DNA from: Limnanthes douglasii subsp. nivea
Lineage: Eukaryota; Streptophyta; Magnoliopsida; Brassicales; Limnanthaceae
Length of the DNA stretch: 64,000 nucleotides
Assembly (NCBI GenBank): GCA_036936605.1
Contig: JAUPFV010000004.1
Location: 181,616,807-181,680,806 of the forward strand
Direction of reading: 5' to 3'
Shown: one piece after another, positions 45,956-56,798 of the stretch
Numbering within the stretch: the stretch's first letter is position 1
How the letters are laid out: each line of letters begins with the position of its first letter
The notes under the pieces: generated by a model
Told to the model about the DNA's origin: nothing
Seen by the model: only the letters and a program-made list of their open reading frames with translations
Databases searched by the model: none
Position numbers and translations under genes: made by a program

Positions 45956-48570
45956 TTAAACTGGAACATCACAAGTCCTCCTGTTATGACCTGATTTCGA
46001 ACAACGACCAAACCTCAACTGCTTGGTTGAGATTTCTCCTCTAGATGGTATTCGCTTTTTCTTAGGCCTTCCGGAGCGTCTTTTAACGTTCGGGGGCAGA
46101 ACTTGAACAAACGAAGGATCGTTAGCGCTGGACCCTTCCCCAAAATACGTTATAGCTGGTATGCTGAAAGAGTAACTTTCCCTGTAATTCTTAACCGTAA
46201 AGAAGGGCTCTATTATGGTAAAGGGATCTTGGTCAGTATACTGTATTTTCGCTAAAGCGTGAGGACATGGAAAACACTATTGTTGCCATGATCCGCAAGA
46301 ACATTTGAAATCCAACAGATTAATAACAGCCACAGGATTTGAAAAGACTTTGAACATGGCGGATGACGACTTACTTACTACCCAAGTTCGGCACATGTCA
46401 ACATTCTGTTTTAGCTTCTTCTCACACTCGGGGACCAAATTAGTACTCCAGCTGCGACCCTCTTCGTATCTTCGTGAAACTTGAGTCATAAGCAAGACTC
46501 TAATCCAGTAAATAAACTCAACAATCGGTAGGCCGCAATATTTTTTAATCTGATTGTTAAACGATTCTGCTGCAGTAGAAGCCATAGAGCCGTATCGCTT
46601 CCCTTTTACGTAAGCCTGTACATAATTTTCTAGGGGTAAATTTGCAAGAAAATCACTCATTCTGTCACCACCTTCACATGGAAAAACTGTTAGTATATCT
46701 TTAAAAAGCTCTCGACTGGGAGCATAAGTAAGACGATGGAAGAAACTTAACATCCTTTTTTATAGTCTTTGTTAGTATGTTCCAGTTTTGCTTTCAAATT
46801 CTGCATGAGATGGAAATAACCAGTACGCATGATAGCAGTTTAGATACAAGACAGAAAAACATTAACGATACCAGAATGACGGTCTGAAATAAATGTGATT
46901 TGACAATCCAACAAATGTGGTTTCAAACACCCCAAAAACCACATCCAATTGTCCCAATCTTCAATGCTAACTATACCAACAACAAAAGAGAATATTCCTG
47001 GAAAAAGGCAGATCAAATGAACACTATAACAATACTCAAACGTTTAAAAAATGTACACAGTTAACATGCTGTCCTGATAGTTGTTCTCAAAATGCACGTT
47101 GCGAACTGTGTACAAGCATAAGCTGTGAATTAATCACAGTTTCAAACACTGCCTAATTCGCAGCCTCGAATGCTAATCGTTCTGAAATATCAAGATTCCA
47201 ACAACGATAGTGTGCATATATAGGATGCGAACTGTTGCCCAAAATTTCATCGCCTAATTCGCATCCTCTATTGCGAAATGTCATCACTTAAACAACACTG
47301 CCTAATTCGCAGCCTCTGATGCGAATCATTCTCAAATATCAGGGTTCTATCACAATGGTGTGCAAATATAGGATGTGAACTGTTGCACAAAAATTTCAAA
47401 CGAAACATCATAACACATTCAGATTAACTAGTTAAATGTAACTAACCGTTGTTGCCGTCCTTTTCTACGGCAGTAAGCAAGGTACCCTTATACTTTCCAT
47501 ATAAGTGGGTTTCATTGACAAACAACATTGGATGGCATGAATGAAAACCCTGAAGGGACAGACCGAATGCTACAAAACAACGTTTGAATCGGTTTCCAGC
47601 TGATAACTCCAACTGGAAGTCTGAAGTAATATCCCGACTCTTCAATCGTTTGAAGTTTCCGCTTAGTAAACTAAAAAAACTTGAACTATCTCTAAAGCAT
47701 TCCATGACAAACAGTAAGAGATGTCAAGACCGTATTTTTGTTTGACAGTCGATTGTATGGTTTTGGCTGTCAACGAATGGCAGGTCCGGAGAGAATCCTA
47801 AATTTCATCTGCAATCAAATATGATGTCAAATGCCTGTGCCGCTTGTGCTTCTGGGAGAAAACGGGACTGCAAGTATGGTGCGGAACATACTTCTTGATC
47901 GTCATCAAGCCGGTGCTAGAATCAATAGATGCATAAAGCCTCCATTTGCACCCGCTTGTGAACTTATTTTCACAATAAGCAGTGATCTTGGTTGTTGTGT
48001 TGTGCAGGTATTTGAAAGCAAAACCATGCTCTAAAGAAAAGTTTCACAAAGATAACCTGAGACTTGCAGCACCTTCTTCAAAAGCTTGACCCACTCCTGT
48101 AATAGCATCAGCCCAACCAGCAGTAGCAAGTTTTTTTTTTCTCTGATCAGAATTAACTAAACCGTTACTACTCTCCCCGCTAACTAGTTGATCAGGAGAT
48201 GGTTCTCCCAAACTCAAGCTACGCTCTTTACGCTTTACACCACAATCCTTACCACCAGAGCTCTTATCACCAGAACCTTTTTCATCAGAAAACTTATGAC
48301 CAGAACCCTTATCGAAGACGTGTTATTCTGTGAGAAAACTAACCTGTTTTAAACACTTCAAATCAAGATATAACACCAACCCAACAAAATCCTTATGGTT
48401 ATTAAAGAAACTATTATTGTGATCCCCGTAGGAGTAGGTAATTAGGTAGTCACCTGTGACAAGCTCCTCCCATGTGTTCTCCACATAAGCTTAGGTACTT
48501 TGAAAGCTTTCAAACTCCGTGAAAGGCATAATTGCGGTTTGGTGACCATATTTAAAAATACGACTCGTGA
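45956..48570 (-). pseudogene. MURA-type transposase of MULE F
   Basis: Minus-strand pieces in order: N-terminal region IFKYGHQTAIMPFTEFESFQ (48570-48344); MuDR DNA-binding-like domain NKFTSGCKWRLYASIDSSTG and KKYVPHHTC (about 47860-48080); core start LFVNETHLYGKYKGTLLTAV (47520); FISDRHSGIV with the second Asp (46880); YGSMASTAAESFNNQIKKY; SWIM finger CSCGSWQ, stop, CFPCPHALA; and a C-terminal RPKKKRI and zinc knuckle RCSKSGHNRRTC. The first DDE Asp is Asn (plus 47514-47516). TAG at 46277-46279 interrupts the SWIM finger. Transposase would cut and paste the element; this one is dead. Confidence 0.8.
47090..47370 (-). repeat. TTCGCA repeats, group 7 (transposase intron)
   Basis: About seven half sites, e.g. 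aattcgcagcctctgatgcg at 47306 and aattcgcatcctctattgcg at 47255. Lie in the inferred intron between the first-Asp and second-Asp exons. Confidence 0.8.
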
Positions 48571-48639
48571 TTTAGACAAACCTTACCCTGCACCGAACAA
48601 GCTATTAGTTATTAGTCCCAAAAATAAAGTGCAAATTAT

Positions 48640-49335
48640 TTAACTGCATCAAACATATCGCATATTATCTTGCGATTTGTGTATATCTATAAGCTGTGAA
48701 CTGTGGTCAATTCGCATCCTCGCCTAATAGTTGTTTGTAAATCAACTAAAAAAAGTCATGATATTTGTTTCGGAATACAATACTCAAAAAAGTTCTAGAC
48801 AGTTCGCATCCTAGCATGCGAAACGTAACTAACAGTCATGGTATTCATTTGAAAAAACAATACTTTAGATTTTCATACAGTTCGCATCCTATCATGCGAA
48901 ACGTAAAGGTAACTAGAAAATTCCTTATATTTGGTTTGAAAATGCAATACCTTAGAGTTCTACACAGTTCGCATCCTACCATGCGAAACGTGAAAGTAAC
49001 TAAAAAATCCTGATATTTGTTTGAAAATGCAATACTTTAGAGGTCCACATAGTTCGCATCATAACATGCGAAACGTAAAAAAGTAACTAAAAAGGTCATG
49101 GTATTTGTTTGAAAATACAATACTCTAGAGTTCCACATAGTTCGCAACCCATCCTGAGTTTTGTAAGCAACTAAGAGTCCTTATATATGTTTGAACATCC
49201 ATACAATTCACAGCATATTTGTAAGCAAATTTTGAAATTCTTTCATGTAATTCGCACGTCACCGTGCGAATTGGTAACACAATTAGCATATTCCTCATCG
49301 AATACATCAAACAATTCGCATCTTGCGTGGAACGA
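48640..49335. repeat. TTCGCA repeats, group 8, with 85-bp tandem array
   Basis: From 48780 to 49165 five copies of a unit of about 85 bp: cagttcgcatcctancatgc, gaaacgtaa, then (t/c)atgatatttgtttgaaaa and tgcaatactttagag. Further single copies at 48660-48720 and 49245-49330. Upstream of the transposase start. Confidence 0.85.
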
Positions 49336-49889
49336 TTGGACAACTAAAACTTGTAATCTACACATGTTTAACGTCCGAAATAAAAATCTAATGCACTACA
49401 AAATTAGTATATAACATCAGAAAACAAGGACATGAGTATATAACAACAAATATTAACAAAACAATAACAGATCACTGTAACAAAAAAAAACTCGAAATCA
49501 GGCTATGGCGTCTAAAAAAAGTAAAATATAACCTATTCCAACTGATAAAACCAACAAAATAACTTCGAAATCAGTAGGTAATTATGATTACCTGGGACCA
49601 GAAACACGATTACTTGCAAAACAACAGATTCCTGTACGTAGAAACACGATCAGTTCATGTACGTAGAAGATAGTGGTTAGATAGGTTTTACACCACAAAC
49701 TACATAAATAAACAGACCTTCTAACACTCCAATCACCGGAAATGTGATTTCAACCGTGCTTCGTGGTGGTTCGTAGGGTTAGGTTGTTAGAGCGGCTAAC
49801 AAATTCAAATCTTCAAAAAGCTAGAAAAATAGAAAGAAAACAGAAAATTATGTTTATATAGTGGGTTAAGGGTAGTTAGGGTTTTAAAA
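49336..49889. other. Upstream region of the transposase in element F
   Basis: AT-rich; would hold the transposase promoter. No gene and no clear TATA box chosen. Confidence 0.4.
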
Positions 49890-50008
49890 TAATATTAGGC
49901 AGTAAGTGACAATAAGATAGTTGAGTTGCGTATTAAGTAACAATTCCTCAAACCTTAGTACTAGATGACAATTAAATAGTTGAATGGGTACTTTAAATAC
50001 TATTTCAC
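49890..50008 (-). repeat. Right terminal inverted repeat of element F
   Basis: The reverse complement starts gtgaaatagtatttaaagta and aligns with the left end. Identity is modest, typical of an old MULE. Confidence 0.7.
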
Positions 50009-50584
50009 TAAAATATTTTCAATTACAATTTCTTTAAATAATTAAAATAATTGACCAAAGCTAACCCTAATCCATAAATGACAAACTTAGGTAAGTAGCC
50101 ATAACGGTAGTTACTATTATATGAAATCAAATGATAATTTTATAAATATGTATTCTGTAATTAATTGTTTTACATTTTTTTATTTGATTTTTTTAAAAGT
50201 TCTATCTTTGTAAAATTGTTACTTCAGTTATAGTGGTTGGTTAATTTTACTTGACTTCACTGGTGCTGTACATGGGATTCCACTCAAACAATTATTTTCT
50301 AATTTATCGCTCTCCACGAATGAAAAAAAGAATATCGCTTTAGAGATGAGGTTCTAAGAGATAGACACTCCCTTGTTCGATCTAGAAAAATAAAATCAAT
50401 ATGCAGAAATGAATGTCATTAGTGCAATTACTATTATTGTAGTTCAAGGAGCTGAACTCATATTCATCATTAAAATAAAAATAGTTTCGATGCAATTACT
50501 ATTATTGTAGTTCAAGGAGCTGAACTCATATTCATCATTAAAATAAGAATAGTTTCGTCGAATCGAGCCCAATAACACACTAAA
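50009..50584. other. Intergenic DNA with a 68-bp tandem duplication
   Basis: No gene. tgcaattactattattgtag and following bases at 50423-50490 are repeated at 50491-50557 with one change. Confidence 0.8.
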
Positions 50585-50593
50585 TGTTATGGG
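50585..50593 (-). repeat. Start of the left LTR of element A'
   Basis: tgttatggg, the first nine bases of the family-A LTR, continued at 60746 after element C. The last five (atggg) are the target site duplicated by C. Confidence 0.8.
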
Positions 50594-50973
50594 TGATGAG
50601 TTCGGACTTATTCACCACTACTCACTGAAAAATCCGGACATGGATAATTCAGACGATAAATGTTCACTAAACTATCCCTACAAGACAAAAGTCTCAAATA
50701 ACTAAACACTTTTTTTACTATGCTAAGTGCTAATTAGTTTATCAAATAAATGGGTCTTTAAACTTGACCCGGTTTCATAACTTGGCCCGAAAGCCCATGG
50801 GTTCATAATTAAGGGTATAAATACCCAACTACTTTCATTAATGAGGGTAATGAACATTTAATACAACCAGGCAGCTTAAATCTTTCACTACAAAAAACAC
50901 TCAAACATTTAATACCCTTAAAACTTTAAAAACACTTGACAAAATTACCCTCAGCTTAAAATAAACCTCACCA
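50594..50973 (+). repeat. 5' LTR of element C
   Basis: TGATGAGTTCGGAC... to aaataaacctcacca. Matches 60367-60745 throughout, with scattered differences. Confidence 0.85.
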
Positions 50974-50976
50974 AAC

Positions 50977-50993
50977 TAGCGACCATAGTGGGA
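50977..50993 (+). other. Degenerate primer-binding site of element C
   Basis: tagcgaccatagtggga is at the expected place and matches TGGCGCCGTCTGTGGGA of element A at 11 of 17 positions. Confidence 0.45.
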
Positions 50994-51000
50994 GGAGAAA

Positions 51001-52680
51001 GTGCCTGAATCTAGCATCCAAAACCAGCAAGAAAAACCAGTTCGGATGAATCCAGACGAGCAAGTAGTGCCACCACCTTTGATTGAGGTGGTGGGAGAAA
51101 ATGATGAGTACACGATCGAAGAACAAGACAGGCTGAAAGCTGAAATAGAAGCGTTAAGGGCCACTAAAAAGGCACAGATGGGTTTAAAGGAAAAGTCAAA
51201 AGTGTCAGCCATTCACCATACTGACAACCCAAGGGAGAATGACCCGTCAGCAAAGACTTACTTGAGCACAAAAAAGACCCATGTCAGTTCCAAGAAATCT
51301 CGCTGGTCCAAACCGGTGGAGAGCTCAGAGTCTGAGTAATCTAGTAGCTCCTCGAATAAGGATGGGCTTAAGGAGTCCTTGTCATCCAGCAGTGATGAGG
51401 GGAGATCCAAGAAGAAACAAAAGTTGGTTAAAAAATATTCAAGAAAGAGGGATAGGCATGGGAGATTAAAGAGGCATCTGGGAAAAGGTCGTCTCACAGT
51501 CACAGCCATAGTCGTAGGCATATGGATCAATTGTTGATGGATCCTCTTGCTTTCCATGATGAGCCATGTATTTTTGCAACACCTAAAAAAGACACGGTAT
51601 TTAGTCGTGGTCGAAATTGGAGGCAATCGCCATTGTCCTCCAAAATACTGTCCGGAAACCTTCCTAAGAGGTTTGATAGTACTAAAATGGAGAAGTATGA
51701 TGGGAGCAAAGATCCGGACAACCATATGGAACAGTTTATAAATTTTATGATAAATTTTGATGATGAAAAACTTCTTTGTAGAGCCTTCTCTCAATCCTTT
51801 ACGGGAAGTGCTTTGAAATGGTACAACAACTTACTACAAGGTTGTATCAGAAACTTTGATACGTTTTGGATGGCCTTCCGAAGGCAGTTTGTGGGGAGTA
51901 AGGAGGTGAAGGGCAATGAAGATACTATTATCCATTGTACCCAAGAGCTAAATGAATCACTGAAAGACTATATAAGTCGGTTCGTAAACACAAAGAATGG
52001 GCTAGTTGATTGCTTTAAACATGTAGCAATAGCTTCTTTGAGACAAGGGTTAAACCCTGGGAATCTGGCCGATTTAGTAACCAGGAAGAAGGCCATGACT
52101 TGGGGTAGTTTTCTGAATCAAGTGGGAAAATAAATCAACGTAGATGAAACAAAGAAGACTAGGGTACACAGGCAAGTGAGATCTGCCCCAGCTGCTCCAA
52201 ACCAGAACCAGTCCGGATACAAGGCCAAAGAAGCTGGACAGGGGCCCAACAGGGCCAAACAAACTCAATCCCACCCAGCTCCAGCTCAGAGCCAGCAGTC
52301 TAGAAATAAACGAGGACCTTGGGTCCAACCGGAGTGGTTTGCAGAATTGAAAGAAAATGTGGCAACCATCTATGACAAAACAAAAGATGAGGTACATTTC
52401 AAGAAGCCGGCAACGCTTCAATCTCCAGATAAAGTCGTAATACTTGTTTTTGCCAATATCATCATGATATTGGCCACAACACCGAGGATTGCATCGCCTT
52501 GAAACAAGAGGTGCAGAATCTGATTGAAAGGGGGAAGCTGGGAGCTTATGTCAAGAGAAGAAGTGGAAACATGCCTGACAATGCTCGTCGGACTGGCCCA
52601 AGGAACAACGCAAGGACATTTGCTCCGGGCGGGGCTATGGTAATCATTGAAAGATTTGATGTCGAATAAATTATTTGGAT
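51001..52680 (+). pseudogene. gag of element C
   Basis: First part (from about 51001) lacks an ATG at its 5' edge and reads MNPDEQVVPPPLIEVVGEN then a basic, Ser-rich stretch, with a stop at 51337. After a frame change the gag core is open (51522-52133): FDSTKMEKYDGSKDPDNHME, QSFTGSALKWYNNLLQGCI, FWMAFRRQFVGSKEV. A Gln/Pro-rich linker follows. The zinc-knuckle-like motif [18 protein letters not shown] and [17 protein letters not shown] are in another frame (52440-52670). Confidence 0.85.
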
Positions 52681-52944
52681 CCTGATCCAACCCGGAATAA
52701 AGTGGGGGTTATAACAGAACATACTAAGACAATGTATGGACTCATAAGCTTTTTTGAGTCATTTACTATATTCGGAGGGGACACTATGACAACGCCAACT
52801 CCTTCTTCAATGAAGAGGTATTTTCACACTCTAGCTACCTAGTTAGAGGGAGGCATGTGCTCCTATCAGTCCTAAATTCATTTTCTCTTCATTGTTTTTG
52901 ATGAAGATGATCTAAGAGACATAGCTGGGCCTCACGAGGATGTT
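52681..52944 (+). pseudogene. gag-protease linker of element C
   Basis: Decayed coding DNA between the zinc knuckle and the protease frame; no motif recognised. Confidence 0.4.
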
Positions 52945-53391
52945 GTGTTGATAGGAGCTTCGATTGGGGGCAACGACATCAAGCGGATTTTGATTGACAC
53001 TGGTAGCTCAGCCAATATTCTCTTTTTAAATTCATATAAACAGATGAAGAATCCAGCAGTGATTCAGCGTTCGAACAAATCCATTGTGGGCTTCACAGGT
53101 AGCTCTACAGATGTGATCGGAGAATTTGAGGAGGAAGTATTGATGGGCAAAGGCCTTATCAAGAAGATGGTCAGGGTACTTTTCGTTGTGGTAGATTGTC
53201 CCACATGTTACAATGCGATCTTTGGGAGATCCTGGATCTTCAGAATGCATACTGTGGCTTCAACAGTTCACCAATGTTTAAAGTATGCAGTTCAAGGACA
53301 AGTGGGAGTTGTCCGGAGTAGCCAAACATTAGCAAGAGAATGTTATGCAACTACACTTGCCCCTAAAACTCTGGGGGGAAATCCGGATTAA
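52945..53391 (+). pseudogene. Aspartic protease of element C
   Basis: Open for 148 codons. The active site is ILIDTGSSANILFLNSYKQ (about residues 15-33) with the catalytic D-T-G-S-S intact. Later come VGFTGSSTDVIGEFEEEV and CYNAIFGRSWIFRMHTVAST, the flap and C-terminal landmarks. It would process the polyprotein. In a functional element it would be fused to gag and RT; here the frame is open in the domain but cut off on both sides. Confidence 0.85.
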
Positions 53392-53545
53392 TAAAGATTA
53401 GCGGTTATTGGGGCCCTCTGAGGGTGAGGGTGAAATTAATGACCCCAGAGAGACCCCTGGTGTTTTGATACCAATCGAAGAAGTTGAAACCCACTCTCTG
53501 GCTGAAGGAAGGAGTGTTAAAGTTGGCTCCAAGTTGGCACCATAA
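53392..53545 (+). pseudogene. Protease-RT linker of element C
   Basis: Short connector with an in-frame stop (taa at about 53391) and a frame change before MKKRLLSFLGDHQHVFTW. Confidence 0.45.
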
Positions 53546-54398
53546 TTGAAGAAAAGATTGTTGTCTTTTTTGGGAGATCACCAACATGTTTTTACTTGGT
53601 GCAATGCCGATGTGACCGGAGTACCTGCAAGTGTTAGATCACACCAACTATCTATCCGAAGAGATGTTGCACATGTTGTGCAAAGAATGAGAGCTTTTTC
53701 TAAGGAGAAATCTGATGTAATAGTTCAAGAAGTTGATCGGCTTACCAAGATGGGACACATAAAGGAGTCTCAGTATATCCTTTATGGACAGCCAACCCAG
53801 TGTTAGTGAAGAAGAAGAATGGGAAATGGCGTATGTGTATCGACTTTACTGACCTCAACAGAGCTTGCCCAAAAGATCTCTATCTCGTCCCCCGGATAGA
53901 TCAGTTGGTAGACTCAACATCTGTAAACAAGTTATTGTCCTTCATGGATGCCTTTTCCGGTTATAACCAGATACAGGTGGATCCGAAGGACCAGGAACAC
54001 ACTACCGTTGTTACAGATAAGGCTCTCCTTGTTACAAGGTGATGCCTTTTGGGTTGAAAAATACTAGGGCTACCTATCAGATGTTGGTGAACAAAGCATT
54101 TGCTGATCAGATTTGGAGAAATATGGAAGTATATATTGATGACATGATGGTGAAAAGTTTAGAAGAAGAGTTGCACCTAGCTGATCTTCAGGAAACGTTT
54201 GCCAACTTGGCAAAGGTTAATTTAAAATTAAATCCAGAAAAATGTGTATTTGGGGTGCAGTCCAGAAATTGTTTTGGGTATGTGATAAGTAAGAAAGGGA
54301 TACAGCCTGATCCGGACCAGCTCGATGCCTTATTGAAAATGGACCCTCCTCGAAATGTTAAAGAAGTACAAAGGTTGACAGGAAGGTTGCCTGCATAA
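53546..54398 (+). pseudogene. Reverse transcriptase of element C
   Basis: Three frames in succession: 53546-53806 (LLSFLGDHQHVFTWCNADVT), 53800-54042 (VKKKNGKWRMCIDFTDLNRA, PRIDQLVDSTSV, FMDAFSGYNQIQVDPKDQEH) and 54039-54398 (MPFGLKNTRATYQMLVNKAF, MEVYIDDMMVKSLEEELHLA, LKLNPEKCVFGVQSRN). The catalytic YIDD is intact; the two frameshifts and the TAA after LTGRLPA disable it. Confidence 0.9.
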
Positions 54399-54910
54399 AA
54401 TCATTTTATTTCAAGATCTTCGGACAGTCGTGCCCCGTTTTTTCAGACCTTAAAGGGTGCTAAAGACTTTAACTGGTCTCCACAATGCGACCAGGCTTTT
54501 GATGAAATAAAGAAGCATTTGTCTTCCCCCAAAACCCTTTTCAAACCTATTGACGGAGAAACACTGTATATATACTTAGTTGTGTCAGAATGTGCTATAA
54601 GTGCAGTGTTGGTGAGAGAGGTGGACAATTATCCTCGTCCGGTGTACTACATCAGCAAGAGTTTGATGGATGCTGAAAAGAGGTACTTAAAGCTTGAAAT
54701 ACTGGCACTAGCCTTGGTGATTGCTGCCAGGAATATGAGGCCGTATTTCCAGTCTCATTCGATCATCATTCTGACGTCTTTTCTTTTAAAGAATGTTCTT
54801 CAAAAGGAAGACATATCAAGCAGGATGACCAAATGGTTAGTAGAATTGGGTGATTATGATACTGATTTTGCCCCACGACTGCAATCAAAGCTCAATTTGT
54901 TGCCAATTTC
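54399..54910 (+). pseudogene. RNase H of element C
   Basis: CDQAFDEIKKHLSSPKTLFK, ETLYIYLVVSECAISAVLVR, VYYISKSLMDAEKRYLKLEI and ALALVIAARNMRPYFQSH. A near-complete domain. It leads into the tether TKWLVELGDYDTDFAPR. Confidence 0.88.
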
Positions 54911-55519
54911 TTGGTAGAGTTCCATTCGAACAGAAGTACTAAACAAGCAACAGGTGAAAAAACTAAGAAAGTGTGGGTTGTCCGGACAAATGGTGGATCA
55001 AGTACCATGGATTGTGGGGTTGGGATATGTTTAACCTCTCCGTATGGCGATAAATTATACCAGGCTATATGTTTTGCTTTTAAGGCTTCTAACAATGAGT
55101 CCGAATATGAGGTCGCTAGAACTGGTCTAAAATTAGCTTTTCTGTTTGGGGCTAAAAGATTCAGGTTGATGAGTGATTCTCAACTTCTTATCCATCATGC
55201 TCAAGGTCAATCTGAGGCAAAAAAAGTTCGTTAAATACTTGGTATCCTTAAAGAAGTGGCAGCTAACTTCAAAAATGTTAGCTATGAGCATATACCTAGA
55301 TCGGAGAACACACTAGCAGACTCTTTGGAAACCATAGCATACTCTGAGTCCTACCCATGGATTCATGTACAAGAATGTCCATCCATACAACCAAACCAGA
55401 GAAAAGAAGAGGAGGAAAGTTTAAGTGTACAAGTGGTTCAACGCAAAGACTGGAGATATCCCCTTCTTCAATACATCTCCGATGGCATTTTACCTCCGGA
55501 GAAGGCTATGACACTTTAA
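54911..55519 (+). pseudogene. Second (archaeal-type) RNase H of element C
   Basis: VWVVRTNGGSSTMDCGVGIC, FAFKASNNESEYEVARTGLK, FRLMSDSQLLIHHAQGQSEA, a stop at 55232-55234, then ILKEVAANFKNVSYEHIPRS and NTLADSLETIAYSE. The first catalytic Asp is Asn (RTNGGSS), so it could not cut RNA even without the stop. The linker to integrase follows (QVVQRKDWRYPLLQYISDGI). Confidence 0.88.
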
Positions 55520-56685
55520 ATGAAGCATAAGGCTCGTGGTTTCTTAATTATAAGAGAGGTCCTTTATAAGAAGTTGTTTAGTAGACCTCTCCTACGTTGT
55601 TTGGGGGTTGAAGAGTCCCAAATTATTTTATCCGAACTACATGATGGAGAATGATCAACATATTGTGGCTATAGAGCTTTAACCCGGAGGGTTTTGTTGG
55701 CCGGATACTATTGGCCATCCATAATGGTAGATGCCAAGGAGTTGGTAAAGAAATGTGACCCATGCCAAAGATATGGTAATGAAATTTATATCCCAGCTGT
55801 TCCTATGGAATCCATTTCTGAGTCAGTGCCTTTTGCGTGTTGGGGACTGGATTTAGTTGGGCCTCTACCAATGGCATCCGGAGGGTGCATGACTGTTATT
55901 GTAGCCATTGATTATTTATCAAAATGGATAGAAGCAGCCCCACTGATAGGAACTACTTCGAAAGTTGTTATAAAATTTATTTTATCTAACATTTGTTGCA
56001 GATTTGTGGTTCCACAAAAGATAACCACATATAATGGCCCACAATTTGATAACAAGGAAATGGAGAATTTTTGTGCCTCCAGGGGCATTCAACATTGCTT
56101 TTCTTCTCCTTTCCATCCACAAGAAAATGGTCAAGTTGAAATGGCAAACAGGACCATCATGTCCGGTTTAAAGAAGAATTTAGAAGAGGCTACTCGGAAG
56201 TGGCCAAGTTATTTGCAAGAGGTATTGTCGGCATACCGGACTACTCCTGGTGCTGCTACACAAGAATCTCCTTTTTCCTTGGTATATGGGATGGATGCAA
56301 TTGCTCCTATAGAGGAAACTCTTCCATCATACAAAGTCCACAATTATTCTGAACAGGCTAATGAAGTGACAATCAGAAGTTAGTTAGACTAAATATAAGA
56401 GAGAAGGGTTAAGGCTCATCTTAGAACCACCCATTCCCAAGGCTTGATGAGAAGCAGATTTTCTTCCAAAATCAAGAGAAGGGATTTTTGGTCAGGGGAT
56501 AAAGTATTAAGAATGGTTTTCTTGCATACTAAGGAGAAGTAGTTCGGCAAGCTAGCTCCAAACTGGGAAGGCCCTTATGAGGTATCCGAAAAACTTTAGC
56601 CTGGGACATATAGGCTTCAACACAAAGATGGAAGAATCTTAAAGCATCTTTGGAATATTGAACACCTCCGGTTATACTTGGAATG
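55520..56685 (+). pseudogene. Integrase of element C
   Basis: Zinc region around CDPCQRYGNEIYIPAV; catalytic core CWGLDLVGPLPMASGG with the first Asp; YLSKWIEAAPLIGTTSK; then KITTYNGPQFDNKEMENF, where the usual second Asp (T-D-N-G) is Tyr. HPQENGQVEMANRTIMSGLK carries the Glu. The frame is open to 56383. The C-terminal tail (GDKVLRMVFLHTKEK, PNWEGPYEVSEKL, LKHLWNIEHLRLYLE) is interrupted by several stops. Strand transfer would be impossible. Confidence 0.88.
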
Positions 56686-56733
56686 AAAGTTTTGTAAATA
56701 TTTACTTGTTTGAAGTCTATGTAAATATTAGGG

Positions 56734-56782
56734 GGCATACTCTTTCCTACCCTGGTGGCACGGGGAGGTTTTAATGAGGTGT
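56734..56782 (+). promoter_or_regulatory. Conserved pol 3' block, element C
   Basis: As reverse complement it reads gacacctcattaaaacc, tccccgtgccaccaggg, taggaaagagtatgcc. It starts about 49 bases after the pol stop. AATAAA follows at 56793-56798. Confidence 0.55.
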
Positions 56783-56792
56783 CTAATTTTTT

Positions 56793-56798
56793 CAATAA
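56793..56798 (+). terminator. Poly(A) signal candidate downstream of pol, element C
   Basis: AATAAA 11 bases past the conserved block in pol orientation. Would end a transcript before the aORF and the 3' LTR. Confidence 0.35.

Larger units (their letters stand above)
38356..50008. mobile_element. Element F: Mutator-like element (MULE) with Ulp1-like gene
   Basis: Bounded by degenerate terminal inverted repeats (gagaaa... left; gtgaaa... as reverse complement at right) and a near-perfect nine-base target duplication: taaaatttt at 38347-38355 and taaaatatt at 50009-50017. Nine-base duplications are the Mutator hallmark. Inside are a plus-strand Ulp1/C48-like gene, a small acidic ORF, and a minus-strand MURA-type transposase. 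MULEs carrying Ulp1-like genes are known (the Kaonashi group). Both genes are inactivated. Confidence 0.8.

Noticed and set aside
51258..51794. 178-residue minus-strand ORF
   Set aside because: Shadow of the C gag core, which has family motifs on the plus strand.
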